Assembly (NCBI GenBank): GCA_035048815.1
Contig: JAUCBN010000018.1
Span: 15,953,001-16,017,000, forward strand
Reading direction: 5' to 3'
Source: Abelmoschus esculentus
Taxonomy: Eukaryota; Streptophyta; Magnoliopsida; Malvales; Malvaceae
DNA length: 64,000 nucleotides
Numbering within the stretch: position 1 is the stretch's first letter; each line of letters starts with the position of its first letter. Positions 11,901 to 25,297 of the stretch are shown here, piece by piece. Under the pieces are notes generated by a model that made no database searches, was not told the DNA's origin, and was given only the letters and a program-made list of their open reading frames with translations. A program made the position numbers and the translations under genes.

Positions 11901-13015
11901 ATGTGCATGTCTAAACGGGCTTTATAGAGATTCTGTTCTAATTTTAACTGAGTAAAATTCTGAAAATTTCAGATTAATCCATATAATTTTGTTCAAAAGC
12001 TAATAATTAAATATTTGAAATCATAAAATTTGATTTTAATAAAATTTTGTTTTCGTTTTGATGCGATTAAAACGTGCATGTCGAAATGGGCTTTATAGAG
12101 ATTCCGTTCAAATTTTAACCGAGTAAAAAGCTGAAAATTTGAGATTAATCTGTATAATTTTGTTCAAAAGCCTATAATTAACTATTTGAACTCATAAAAT
12201 TTGATTTAATAACATTTGGTTGTCGTTTTGATACGATTAATACGAGCATGTCTAAATGTGCTCTATAGAGAATCCGTTCGAATTTTAACTAAGTAAAAAG
12301 CTGAAAATTTCAGATTAATCTGTATAATTTTATTCAAAAGCCTATAATTAACTATTTGAACTCATAAAATTGAATTTAATAACATTTGGTTGTTGTTTTG
12401 ATACGATTAATACGAGCATGTCTAAATGTGCTTTATAGAGAATCCGTTCGAAATTTAACCGAGTAAAAACCTTAGCATTTGTGATTAATCTGTATAATTT
12501 TGTTCAAAAGCCCATAATTAAATATTTAAACACAGAAATTTTGATTAAATAACATTTGGTTGTCGTTTTGTTGGGATTAAAACGTGCATGTCTAAACGGG
12601 CTTTATAGAGATTCCGTTATAATTTTAATCGAGTAAAATTCTGAAAATTTCAGATTAATCTGTATAATTTTGTTCAAAAGCTAATAATTAAATATTTGAA
12701 ATCATAAAATTTGATTTTAATAAAATTTTGTTGTCGTTTTGATTCGATTAAAACGTGTATGTCTAAATGGGCTTTATAGAGATTTCGTTTGAATTTTAAC
12801 CGAGTAAAAACCTGAAAATTTGAGATTAATCTATAAAATTTTGTTCAACAATCTATAATTAAGTATTTGAACTCATAAAATTTAATAACATTTGGTTGTC
12901 GTTTTGATGCGATTAATACGAGCATGTCTAAATATGCTCTATAGAGAATTCGTTCGAATTTTAATCGAGAAAAAACTTTAAAATTTGAGATTAATCTGTA
13001 TAATTTTGTTCAAAA

Positions 13016-16000
13016 GTTAATAATTAAATATTTGAAATCATAAATTTGATTTTAATAAAGTTTGATTGTCGTTTTGATGCGATTAAGACGTGCATGTCTA
13101 CATGGGCTTTATTGAGATTCCGTTCGAATTTTAACCGAGTACAAAGCTAAAAATTTGGGATTAATCTGTATAATTTTGTTCAAAATTCTATAATTAACTA
13201 TTTGAACTCATAAAAATAAATTTAATAACATTTGGTTGTCGTTTTGTTGCGATTAATACGAGCATGTCTAAATGGGGTCTACAAATAATTCGTTCAAATT
13301 TTAACCGAGTAAAAACCTTAAAATTTGAGATTAATCTGTATAATATTGTTCAAAAGCCTATAATTAAATATTTAAACTCATAAAATTTTATTTAATAAAA
13401 TTTAGTTATCCTTTTGATACGATTAAAATGTGCATGCCTAAATGGGCTTTATAGAGATTTCGTTCGAATTTTAATCGAGTAAAAAGCTAAAAATTTGAGA
13501 TTAATCTGTATAATTTTGATTAAAAGCCCATAATCAAGTATTTGAACTCATAAAATTTGATTTAATAACATTTTAGTTGTCGTTTTGTTGCGATTAAAAC
13601 GTGCATGTCTAAATGGGATTTATAGAGATTCCGTTCGAATTTTAATCGAGTAAAAAGCTGAAAATTTGAGATTAATTTGTATAATTTTGTTCAAAAGCCT
13701 ATAATTAACTATTTGAAATCATAAAATTTAATTTAATAACATTTTGTTGTCGTTTTGATGCGATTAAACCGTGCATGTCTAAATGGGCTTTATAGAGATT
13801 CCGTTCGAATTTTAACCGAGTAAACAGCTGAAAATTTGAGATTAATCTGCATAATTTTATTCAAAAGCCTATAATTAACTATTTGAACTCATAAAATTTT
13901 ATTTAATAACATTTTAGTTGTCGTTTTGTTGCGATTAAAACGTGCATGTCTAAATGGGCTTCATAGAGATTCCGTTCGAATTTTAACCGAGTAAAAAGCT
14001 GAAAATTTGAGATTAATTTGTATAATTTAGTTCAAAAGCCTATAATTAACTATTTGAAATCATAAAATTTAATTTAATAACATTTTCTTGGCGTTTTGAT
14101 GCGATTAAACCGTGCATGTCTAAATGGGCTTTATTGAGATTCCATTCGAATTTTAACCGAGTAAAATTCTGAAAATTTGTGATTAATCTGTATAATTTTA
14201 TTCAAAAGCTAATAATTAAATATTTAAAATCATAAAATTTGATTTTAAAAAAATTTGATTATCTTTTTGATGCGATTAAAACGTGCATTTTTAAATGGGC
14301 TTTATAGAGATTCCGTTCGAATTTTACCGAGTAAACAACTGTAAATTTGAGATTAATCTGTATAATTTTGTTCAAAAGCCTATAATTAAATATTTAAACT
14401 CATAAAATTTGATTTAATAACATTTGGTTGTCGTTTTGTTGGGATTCAAATGTGCATGCCTAAATGGGCTTTATAGAGATGCCGTTCGAATTTTAACCAA
14501 GTAAAAAGCTAAAAATTTGAGATTAATCTATATAATTTTCTTTTTAAAAGCCCATAATCAAGTATGTAAACTCATAAAATTTTATTTAATAACATTTTAG
14601 TTGTCGTTTTGTTGCGATTAAAACGTGCATGTCTAAATGGGCTTCATAGAGATTCCGTTCGAATTTTAACCGAGTTAAAAGCTGAAAATTTGAGATTAAT
14701 TTGTATAATTTTGTTCAAAAGCCTATAATTAACTATTTGAAATCATAAAATTTAATTTAATAACATTTTGTTGTCGTTTTAATGCGATTAAACCGTGCAT
14801 GTCTAAATGGGCTTTATAGAGATTCCATTCGAATTTTAACCGAGTAAAATTCTGAAAATTTGTGATTAATCTGTATAATTTTGTTCAAAAGTTAATAATT
14901 AAATATTTGAAATCATAAATTTGATTTTAATAAAGTTTGATTGTCGTTTTGATGCGATTAAAACGTGCATGTCTACATGGGCTTTATTGAGATTCCGTTC
15001 GAATTTTAACCGAGTAAAAAGCTAAAAATTTGGGATTAATCTGTATAATTTTGTTCAAAAGTCTATAATTAACTATTTGAACTCATAAAAGTAAATTTAA
15101 TAACATTTGGTTGTCGTTTTGTTGCGATTAATACGAGCATGTCTAAATGGGGTCTACAGAGAATTCGTTCGAATTTTAACCGAGTAAAAACCTTAAAATT
15201 TGAGATTAATCTGTATAATATTGTTCAAAAGCCTATAATTAAATATTTAAACTCATAAAATTTTATTTAATAAAATTTGGTTATCCTTTTGATACGATTA
15301 AAATGTGCATGTCTAAATGGGCTTTATAGAGAGTCCGTTCGAATTTTAATTGAGTAAAAAGCTAAAAATTTGAGATTAATCTGTATAATTTTGATTAAAA
15401 TCCCATAATCAAGTATTTGAACTCATAAAATTTTATTTAATAACATCTTAGTTGTCGTTTTGTTGCGATTAAAACGTGCATGTCTAAATGGGATTTATAG
15501 AGATTCCGTTCGAATTTTAACCGAGTAAAAAGCTGAAAATTTGAGATTAATTTGTATAATTTTGTTCAAAAGCCTATAATTAACTATTTGAAATCATAAA
15601 ATTTAATTTAATAACATTTTGTTGTCGTTTTGATGCGATTAAACCGTGCATGTCTAAATGGGCTTTATAGAGATTCCGTTCGAATTTTAACCGAGTAAAC
15701 AGCTGAAAATTTGAGATTAATCTGTATAATTTTGTTCAAAAGCCTATAATTAACTATTTGAACTCATAAAATTTAATTTAATAACATTTTGTTATCATTT
15801 TAATGCGATTAAAACATGCATTTCTAAATGGGATTTATAGAGATTCCGTTCGAATTTTACCGAGTAAACAGCTGTAAATTTGAGATTAATCTGTATAAAT
15901 TTGTTCAAAAGCCTATAATTAAATTTTTAAACTCATAAAATTTGATTTAATAACATTTGGTTGTCGTTTTGATGCGATTAAAACGTGCATGTCTAAATGG

Positions 16001-18560
16001 GCTTTATAGAGATTCCGTTCCTATTTTAACCGAGTAAAAAGCTGAAAATTTGAGATTAATCTGTATAATTTCTTTCAAAAGCCTGTAATTAACTATTTAA
16101 ACTCATAACATTTAATTTAATAACATTTGGTTGTCGTTTTGTTAGGATTCAAATGTGTATGTCTAAATGGGCTTTATAATGATTACGTTCTAATTTTAAC
16201 CGTGTGAAATTCTGAAAATTTGAGATTAATCTGTATAATTTTATTCAAATGCTAATAATTAAATATTTAAAATCATAAAATTTGATTTTAACAAAATTTG
16301 GTTGTCTTTTTGATGCGATTAAAACGTGCATTTTTAAATGGGCTTTATAGAGATTCCGTTCGAATTTTACCGAGTAAACAGCTGTAAATTTGAGATTAAT
16401 CTGTATAATTTTGTTCAAAAGCCTATAATTAAATATTTAAACTCATAAAATTTGATTTAATAACATTTGGTTGTCGTTTTGTTGGGATTCAAATGTGCAT
16501 GTCTAAATGGGCTTTATAGAGATTCCGTTCGAATTTTAACCAAGTAAAAAGCTAAAAATTTGAGATTAATCTGTATAATTTTGTTTAAAAGCCCATAATC
16601 AAGTATTTGAACTCATAAAATTTTATTTAATAACATTTTAGTTGTCGTTTTGTTGCGATTAAAACGTGCATGTCTAAATGGGCTTCATGGAGATTCCGTT
16701 CGAATTTTAACCGAGTAAAAAGCTGAAAATTTGAGATTAATTTGTATAATTTAGTTCAAAAGCCTATAATTAACTATTTGAAATCATAAAATTTAATTTA
16801 ATAACATTTTGTTGGCGTTTTGATGCGATTAAACCGTGCATGTCTAAATGGGCTTTATAGAGATTCCATTCGAATTTTAACCGAGTAAAATTCTGAAAAT
16901 TTGTGATTAATCTGTAAAATTTTGTTCAAAAGTTAATAATTAAATATTTGAAATCATAAATTTGATTTTAATAAAGTTTGGTTGCCGTTTTGAAGCGATT
17001 AAAACGTGCATGTCTACATGGGCTTTATAGAGATTCCGTTCGAATTTTAACCGAGTAAAAAGCTGAAAATTTAGGATTAATCTGTATAATTTTGTTCAAA
17101 AGTCTATAATTAACTATTTGAACTCATAAAAGTTAATTTAATAACATTTGGTTGTCGTTTTGTTGCGATTAATACGAGCATGTCTAAATGGGGTCTACAA
17201 AGAATTCGTTCAAATTTTAATCGAGCAAAAACCTTAAAATTTGAGATTAATCTGTATAATTTTGTTCAAAAGCCTATAACTAAATATTTAAACTCATAAA
17301 ATTTTATTTAATAAAATTTGGTTATCGTTTTGATGCGATTAAAACGTGCATGTCTAAATGGGCTTTATAGAGATTCCATTCAAATTTTAATCGAGTAAAA
17401 AGCTAAAAATTTGAGATTAATCTGTATAATTTTGATTAAAAGCCCATAATCAAGTATTTGAACTCATAGAATTTTATTTAATAACATTTTAGTTGTTGTT
17501 TTGTTGCGATTAAAATGTGTATGTCTAAATGGGGTTTATAGAGATTCCGTTCGAATTTTAACTGAGTAAAAAGCTGAAAATTTGAGATTAATTTGTATAA
17601 TTTTGTTCAAAAGCCTATAATTAACTATTTAAAATCATAAAATTTAATTTAATAACATTTTGTTGTCGTTTTGATGCGATTAAACCGTGCATGTCTAAAT
17701 GGGCTTTATAGAGATTCCGTTCGAATTTTAACCGAGTAAACAACTGAAAATTTGAGATTAATCTGTATAATTTTGTTCAAAAGCCTATAAATAACTATTT
17801 GAACTCATAAAATTTAATTTAATAACATTTGGTTGTCATTTTAATGCGATTAAAACGTGCATTTCTAAATGGGCTTTATGGAGATTCTGTTCGAATTTTA
17901 CCGAGTAAACAGCTGTAAATTGGAGATTAATCTGTATAAATTTGTTCAAAATCCTATAATTAAATTTTTAAACTCATAAAATTTGATTTAATAATATTTG
18001 GTTGTCGTTTTGATGCGATTAAAACGTGCATGTCTAAATGGGCTTTATAGAGATTCCGTTCCTATTTTAACCGAGTAAAAAGCTGAAAATTTGAGATTAA
18101 TCTGTATAATTTCTTTCAAAAGCCTGTAATTAACTATTTAAACTCATAACATTTAATTTAATAACATTTGGTTGTCGTTTTGTTAGGATTCAAATGTGTA
18201 TGTCTAAATGGGCTTTATAATGATTACGTTCTAATTTTAACCGTGTGAAATTCTGAAAATTTGAGATTAATCTGTATAATTTTATTTAAAAGCTAATAAT
18301 TAAATATTTAAAATCATAAAATTTGATTTTAAAAAAATTTGGTTGTCCTTTTGATGCGATTAAAACGTGCATTTTTAAATGGGCTTTATAGAGATTCCGT
18401 TCGAATTTTACCGAGTAAACAGCTGTAAATTTGAGATTAATCTGTATAATTTTGTTCAAAAGCCTATAATTAAATATTTAAACTCATAAAATTTGATTTA
18501 ATAATATTTGGTTGTCGTTTTGTTGGGATTCAAATGTGCATGTCTAAAAGGGCTTTATAG
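13016..18560 (+). repeat. 12-monomer (2041-bp) higher-order repeat
   Basis: A long-period repeat is superimposed on the satellite. The marker gttaataattaaatatttg occurs at 13016, 14891 and 16932. The last interval is 2041 bp (12 monomers) and the first 1875 bp (11 monomers). A second marker, cctattttaacc followed by tttctttcaaaagcctgt, occurs at about 16020 and 18061, again 2041 bp apart. Copies start at about 13016, 14891 and 16932. The third diverges at about 18560. Shared private variants include ttaggattcaaatgtgtatg and tttatcatgattacg-like changes around ctttataatgatt. Confidence 0.8.
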
Positions 18561-18619
18561 AGATTCCGTTCTAATTTTAACCGTGTAAAATTTTGAAAAT
18601 TTGAGATTAATCTGTATAA

Positions 18620-20250
18620 TTTTATTCAAAAGCTAATAATTAAATATTTAAAATCATAAAATTTGATTTTAAAAAAAATTGGTTGTTGTTTTGATGCAAT
18701 TATAACGTACATTTCTAAATGGGATTTATAGAGATTCCGTTCGAATTTTACCGAGTAAACAGCTATAAATTTGAGATTAATCTGGATAATTTTGTTCAAA
18801 AGCCTATAATTAAATATTTAAACTCATAAAATTTAATTTAAAAACATTTGGTTATTGTTTTGATGCGATTAATACGAGCTTGTCTAAATATGCTCTATAT
18901 AGAATCCGTTCGAATTTTAACCGAGTAAAAACCTTAAAATTTGGGTTTAATCTGTATAATTTTGTTCAAAAGACCATAATTAAATATTTAAACACATAAA
19001 ATTTGATTTAATAATATTTGGTTGTCATTTTGTTGGGATTAAAACGTGCATGTATAAATGGGCTTTATAGAGATTTCGTTCTAATTTTAACCGAGTAAAA
19101 TTCTGAAAATTTGAGATTAATTTGTATAATTTTGTTCAAAAGCTAATAATTAAATATTTGAAATTATAAATTTGATTTTAATAAAGTTTGGTTGTCGTTT
19201 TGATGCGATTAAAACGTGCATGTCTAAATGGGCTTTATAGAGATTCAGTTCGAAATTTAACCCAATAAAAAGCTTAAAATTTGAGATTAATCTGTATAAT
19301 TTTGTTCACAACCCTATAATTAACTGTTTGAACTCATAAAATTTAATTTTATAATATTTGGTTGTTGTTTTGATGCGATTAATACGAGCATGTCTAAATG
19401 TGCTCTATAGAGAATCCGTTCGAATTTTAACCGAGTAAAAACCTTAAAATTTGAGATTAATCTGTATAATTTTGTTCAAAAGTCCATAATTAAATATTTA
19501 AACTCATAAAATTTGATTTAATAATATTTGGTTTTCGTTTTGTTGGGATTAAAACGTGCATGTCTAAATGGGCTTTATGGAGATTCCGTTCTAATTTTAA
19601 CCGAGTAAAAGTCTAGAAATTTCAGATTAATCTATATAATTTTATTCAAAAGCTAATAATTAAATATTTAAAATTATAAAATTTCATTTTAAAAAAATTT
19701 GGTTGTCGTTTTGATGCGATTAAAATGTGCATTACTAAATGGGCTTTATAGAGATTCCGTTCGAATTTTACAGAGTAAACAACTATAAATTTGAGATTAA
19801 TCTGTATAATTTTGTTCAAAAGCCTATAATTAAATATTTAAACTCATAAAATTTAATTTAATAACATTTGGTTATTATTTTGATGCGATTAATACAAGCT
19901 TGTCTAAATATGCTCTATATAGAATCCGTTCGAATTTTAACAGAGTAAAAACCTTAAAATTTGGGTTTAATCTGTATAATTTTGTTCAAAAGACCATAAT
20001 TAAATATTTAAACACATAATTTTTGATTTAATAATATTTGGTTGTCATTTTGTTGGGATTAAAACGTGCATGTATAAATGGGCTTTATAGAGATTCCGTT
20101 CTAATTTTAACCGAGTAAAATTCTGAAAATTTGAGATTAATCTGTATAATTTTGTTCAAAAGCTAATAATTAAATATTTGAAATTATAAATTTGATTTTA
20201 ATAAAGTTTGGTTTTCGTTTTGATGCGATTAAGACGTGCATGTCTAAATG
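18620..20250 (+). repeat. 6-monomer (1020-bp) tandem duplication
   Basis: About 18620-19230 is repeated at about 19640-20250, offset 1020 bp. The marker ttgggtttaatctg lies at 18941 and 19961. Both copies also share aagcttgtctaaatatgctc, caaaagaccataatt, aaacacata and gtgcatgtataaatggg. A further partial copy of the first monomer begins at about 20340. Confidence 0.75.
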
Positions 20251-23200
20251 GGCTTTATTGAGATTCCGTTCGAATTTTAACCGAGTAGAAACCTTAAAAT
20301 TTGAGATTAATCTGTATAATTTTGTTTAAAATCCCATAATTAAATATTTAAAATCATAAAATTTCATTTTAAAAAAATTTGGTTGTCGTTTTGATGCGAT
20401 TAAAACGTGCATTTCTAAATGGGCTTTATAGAGATTCCGTTCGAATTTTACCGAGTAAACAGCTTTAAATTTGAGATTAATCTGTATAATTTTATTCAAA
20501 AGCTAATAATTAAATATTTGAAATCAAAAAATTTGATTTTAATAAAATTTGATTGTCGTTTTGATGTGATTAATACGAGCATGTCTAAATATGCTCTATA
20601 GAAAATCGTTCGAATTTTAACCGAGTACAAATCTTAAAATTTGAGATTAATCTGTATAATTTTGTTCAAAAGTCCATAATTAAATATTTAAACTCATAAA
20701 ATTTGATTTAATAATATTTGGTTGTCGTTTTGTTGGGATTAAAACGTGCATGTCTAAATGGGCTTTATAGAGATTTCGTTCAAATTTTAACTGAGTAAAA
20801 TTCTAAAAACTTCAGATTAGTCTGTATAATTTTGTTCAAAAGATAATAATTAAATATTTAAAATCATACATTTTGATTTTTAATAAAATTTGGTTGTCGT
20901 TTTGATGCGATTAAAATGTGCATGTCTGAATGGGCTTTTTAGAGATTCCGTTCGAATTTAAACCGAGTAAAAAGCTGAAAAATTGAGATTAATCTGTATA
21001 ATTTTGTTCAGAAGCCTATAATTAACTATTTGAACTCATAAAATTTAATTTAATAACATTTGCTTGTCGTTTTGATGTGATTAATACGAGCATGTCCAAA
21101 TATGGTCTATAGAGAATCCGATCAAATTTTAACCGAGTAAAAACATTAAAATTTGAGATTAATCTGTGTAATTTTGTTCCAAAGCCCATAATTAAATATT
21201 TAAACTCATAAAATTTGATTTAATAATATTTGGTTGTCATTTTGTTGGGAGTAAAACGTGCATGTCTAAATGGGCTTTATAGAGATTAAGTTCTAATTTT
21301 AACCGAGTAAAATTCTAAAAATTTCAGATTAATCTGTATAATTTCGTTCAAAAGCTAATAATTAAATATTTGAAATCAAAAAATTTGATTTTAATAAAAT
21401 TTAGTTGTCGTTTTGATGCGATTAATACAAGCATGTCTAAATATGCTTTATAGAGAATCCGTTCGAATTTTAACTCAGTAAAAACCTTTGAATTTGAGAT
21501 TAATCTGTATAATTTTGTTCAAAACCCCATAATTAAATATTTGAACTCATAAAATTTGATTTAATAACATTTGGTTGCCGTTTTGTTAGGATTAAAACGT
21601 GCATGTCTAAATGGGCTTTATAGAGATTCCGTTCCAATTTTAACCGAGTAAAAGCTGAAAATTTGAGATTAATCTGTATAATTTTGTTCAGAAGCCTATA
21701 ATTAACAATTTAAACTCATAAAATTTAATTTAATAACATTTGGTTGTCGTTTTGATGCGATTAAAACGTGGATGTCTAAATGGGCTTTATAGAGATTCCG
21801 TTTGAGTTTTAACCGAATAAAAAGCTAAAAATTTGAGATTAATCTGTCTAATTTTGTTTAGAAGCTTATAATTAACTATTTGAACTCATAAAATTTAATT
21901 TAATAACATTTTGTTGTCGTTTTGATGCAATTAATACGAGCATGTCTAATTGTGCTCTATAGAGAATCCGTTCGAATTTTAACCGAGTAAAAACCTTAAA
22001 ATTTGAGATTAATCTGTATAATTTTATTCAAAACCCCATAATTAAATATTTGAACTCATAAAATTTGATTTAACATTTGGTTATCGTTTTTTTGGGATTA
22101 AAACGTGCATGTCTAAACGGGCTTTATAGAGATTCTGTTCTAATTTTAACCGAGTAAAATTCTGAAAATTTTAACTGAGTAAAATTCTGAAAATCTCAGA
22201 TTAATCTGTCTAATTTTGTTTAAAAGCTAATAATTAATTATTTGAAACCATAAAATTTGATTTTAATAAAATTTGGTTGTTACTTTGATGCGATTAAAAC
22301 GTGGATGTCTAAATGGGCTTTATACATATTCCGTTTGAATTTTAACCGAGTAAAAAGCTGAAAATTTGAGATTAATCTGTATAATTTTGTTCAGAAGCTT
22401 ATAATTAACTATTTGAACTCATAAAATTTAATTTAAGAATATTTGGTTGTTGTTTTGATGCGATTAATACGAGCATGTCTAAATGTGCTCGATAGAGAAT
22501 CTGTTCGAATTTTAACTGAGTAAAAACCTAAAAATTTAAGATTAATCTGTATAATTTTGTTCAAAAGCCCATAATTAAATATTTAAACTCATAAAATTTG
22601 ATTTAATAACATTTGGTTGTCGTTTTGTTAGATTAAAATGTGCATGTCTAAATGGGCTTTATATAGACTCCTTTCCAATTTTAACCGAGTAAAATTCTGA
22701 AAATTTCAGATTAGTCTGTATAATTTTGTTCAAAAGCTAATAATTAATTATTTGAAATCATAAAATTTGATTTTGATAAAATTTGGTTGTCGTTTTGATG
22801 CGATTAAAACGTGTATGCTTAAATGGGCTTTATAGAGATTCCGTTCGAATTTTAACCGAGTAAAAAGCTGAAAATTTGAGATTAATCTGTATAATTTTTT
22901 TCAAAAGCCTAGAGAATCTGTTCGAATTTTAACCGAGTAAATGTAACCCCTTAGACCGGCCTATGCGGAAAGCCCGACCTAAAGTAGTTACTTTTTTTTT
23001 CAAAATGAATATATAAAGCAAATACAAGATTCAACCAAAATCAAGATAACCTGTAAGAATGATAGTTCCATCAAAATCATAAATTCGACCATAATCCGTA
23101 TGATCATAATAAACCGTTAATCTCAAAAGTAATATGCGTTCAAAACATTGCTCATAAAACAATCCATGTCACAATAATAAAACAGGATAAGTTAAAACCA

Positions 23201-23589
23201 ATCAGTAACAAAATATAGGCATATCAGTTGCCAAATAATGGCACATGTCACCCTAACTAAAAACCCGGAAAATATAAGTATTACATCAATAGATAATCTG
23301 GAAGGTGTAGATCCTCCGAGTATCAAATCCGGGATGCCTATCTACGGTTATCTGAAAGGGGGAAAAAACAGGTATGAGCTATGGAGCCTAGTGTGTTCCA
23401 ACAGTGCATAAAAAAATCACAAGTATAACAAATATATAATGATATCAGAAAACAATACATGAAATGCATGGCATGATATACTACACTCCAACCGATCTCC
23501 AGGATACGGTTCCCTAGAACAGTATCTAATACAGGCATTAACCTAAGCCCGATGAGGCAAAGGTACCGGACTAAGGAATCACCTTAGGT

Positions 23590-23712
23590 AACAGGCGGAA
23601 TTACCCTGGCTGTAGCACGGGAACCGATATCAGGACGAAATTACCCTAACCGTAGCTAGGAACCGTAAACAGGACAGAATTACCAGCTGGATCAAGGCTG
23701 AACCGAATAACA
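23590..23712. repeat. three-copy 41-bp repeat inside solo LTR
   Basis: Three imperfect direct repeats of about 41 bp follow the pattern aacaggNNgaattaccNNg, then gNNaaccgNNaNaNcagg, starting at about 23590, 23632 and 23671. Copy 2 of the LTR (about 29897-30020) keeps the same arrangement. Confidence 0.6.
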
Positions 23713-24340
23713 GGCACTACACATCATCCCAAACCCAAAGTGACAGACATACAATAATAGCAGGTATAATGATGGCAGTGACAGTAATTAATCAGATATC
23801 ATGTAATGCTAAATCAGGACATGTCATACAAAATATATCAGGCATACAGTAAAACAGAACATGATCAGATTCAACGTATATATCTAGGTAAAATCCGGAA
23901 AATAGTTATGTGCACATGCTTGGTTTGTTAAAACGGAAAAACAATAATATACAATCATATAGCACATAAGGGAACACACCTCAAAAGAGTAGAAGCAAAC
24001 AGGTGGTGTACTGGACGGCTGAGCCTCGCTCTATAGTAGTATTGGATCGGGTCATGATCGAATCATGAGTTGGGTCGAAACGGGAGGAACCGGGCTGGGT
24101 CGATACTCGATCGGGAGAACTATGAGATCCTACAAGTAAACAGGTATCGATATTAGACCCAGATTAAAACTCTGAACTTAACTTAACTTAACTTAGAAGA
24201 AAAGTTTGACATAAGACTTTAAAGTCCAATTTGGAGGCTTTCAGGATTGAATTTCGAAAAACGGACTTCATGGATAGACTCAGGACGTCGAAAAACATAG
24301 AATAGGGTTTTTTGAAAATTTTGACTTTTTGGTCAAAGTC

Positions 24341-24560
24341 AACGCTGACGTCAGCAAAGTCAACGCTGACGTCAGCTACCACGTCAGCAGCCACATCAAC
24401 AGTCAATGCTGACGTCAGTTGCCACATTAGCAGTCAACGCTGACGTTAGCAGCCACGTCAACAGTCAACACTAACGTTACTGGTCAACCAGTCGGGTTAA
24501 CGGTTCGGTCAACGGGTCAATCAACGGTTCAGTCAACGGGTCGGTCAACGGGTCGATCAA
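24341..24560. promoter_or_regulatory. TGACGTCA cluster and GGTCAAC repeats in solo LTR
   Basis: Exact TGACGTCA palindromes at 24346-24353, 24366-24373 and 24410-24417 lie in imperfect repeats of (a)gtcaacgctgacgtcagc. Decayed versions follow (tgacgtta, ccacgtca), then repeats of cggtcaacgggtc up to about 24560. TGACGTCA is the known core for TGA/bZIP-class plant transcription factors. It lies about 1 kb from the 5' end of the LTR in its minus orientation, a plausible position for U3 enhancer elements. Function is inferred from motif and position only. Confidence 0.5.
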
Positions 24561-25297
24561 TGGATCTGGTCTAACCGGTTCGGTTTGACAGGTTCAAGGC
24601 CGGTTTGACTCGGGTTAACCGGTTCAGACGACTAGCTCTCAGCCGCTGCCCATCGTGGCCAGAAATCACCAGCGACGGCGCGTGGAGGCCACACGCGGCC
24701 TAAAACAGTCGGAAAACACCCCCTGAGCTCGGAAATATCTAGATTTCAACCTGAACAACCTACATAAACCAGAAAAATCCCCAAAACCCGATTATCTTAG
24801 GGTTTAAACACCCAACTTACCAACTAGAAACGTCTCCTGCGAAGCGCTGAACGGTGACGAACGGCAGCGAAAACGAAGGTGTTTTGCTCACCTCGACACG
24901 GTGGTCACGACAACGGTAACGACGCGCCGGTGCAACGTCGGACGGAGGCCAAACGGACGAGAGACCGAAAGGGATTTAACCCTAGCCCCGACGAAGCTTC
25001 GAGCCTCGATTCACGGCGGAGGCGGCGGTGGATGGGCGCGTCGTTGGAGGGGTTTTGATCAGGGGACGAAGACGAACACGGTGGTGGCAGCGGTGTAGGA
25101 TACGGACCGGCGGTGGACGAGATCGGTGATGGTCGGAGAGTTTGGTGAGGGAGAGGTTTTTTTTGGTTCGAAGGATCTAATTTTGGATCTAAAAAGGATC
25201 CAACATGATCCAACAGATATATTTCGATTATTATTATTATTATTAATATCCGAAACAGGGATAGATTAAAAGCAAGCAGTGAGAGATTAAAGCCTAA

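Larger units (their letters stand above)
5634..22941 (+). repeat. 170-bp AT-rich satellite array, segment 1
   Basis: About 102 head-to-tail monomers of 170-171 bp, for example the 'tgtct' landmark ending at 7430, 7600 and 7770. Three monomer types recur. Type A has gttgggattaaaacg, ccgttctaatttt and ttctgaaaatttcag. Type B has gatgcgattaaaacg, aaaagctgaaaatttgag and attaactatttgaactc. Type C has gcgattaatacgagc, tgctctatagagaatcc and aaaaccttaaaatttgag. Type A monomers carry one extra base (gattttaataaaatttgg). There is no coding capacity and no orientation change. This segment is the least regular one: 12-mer and 14-mer blocks and a private monomer variant are superimposed on the trimer. Confidence 0.97.

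Noticed and set aside
20419..20601. Short open frames inside the 170-bp satellite (also 52394-52627)
   Set aside because: They are chance frames across monomers. Neighbouring monomers close them and the sequence shows no codon bias.
24901..25213. Open frames in the GC-rich part of the solo LTRs (also 30732-30929)
   Set aside because: They lie inside LTR sequence, occur on both strands over the same bases, and have no recognisable domain. The gypsy LTRs hold comparable incidental frames.
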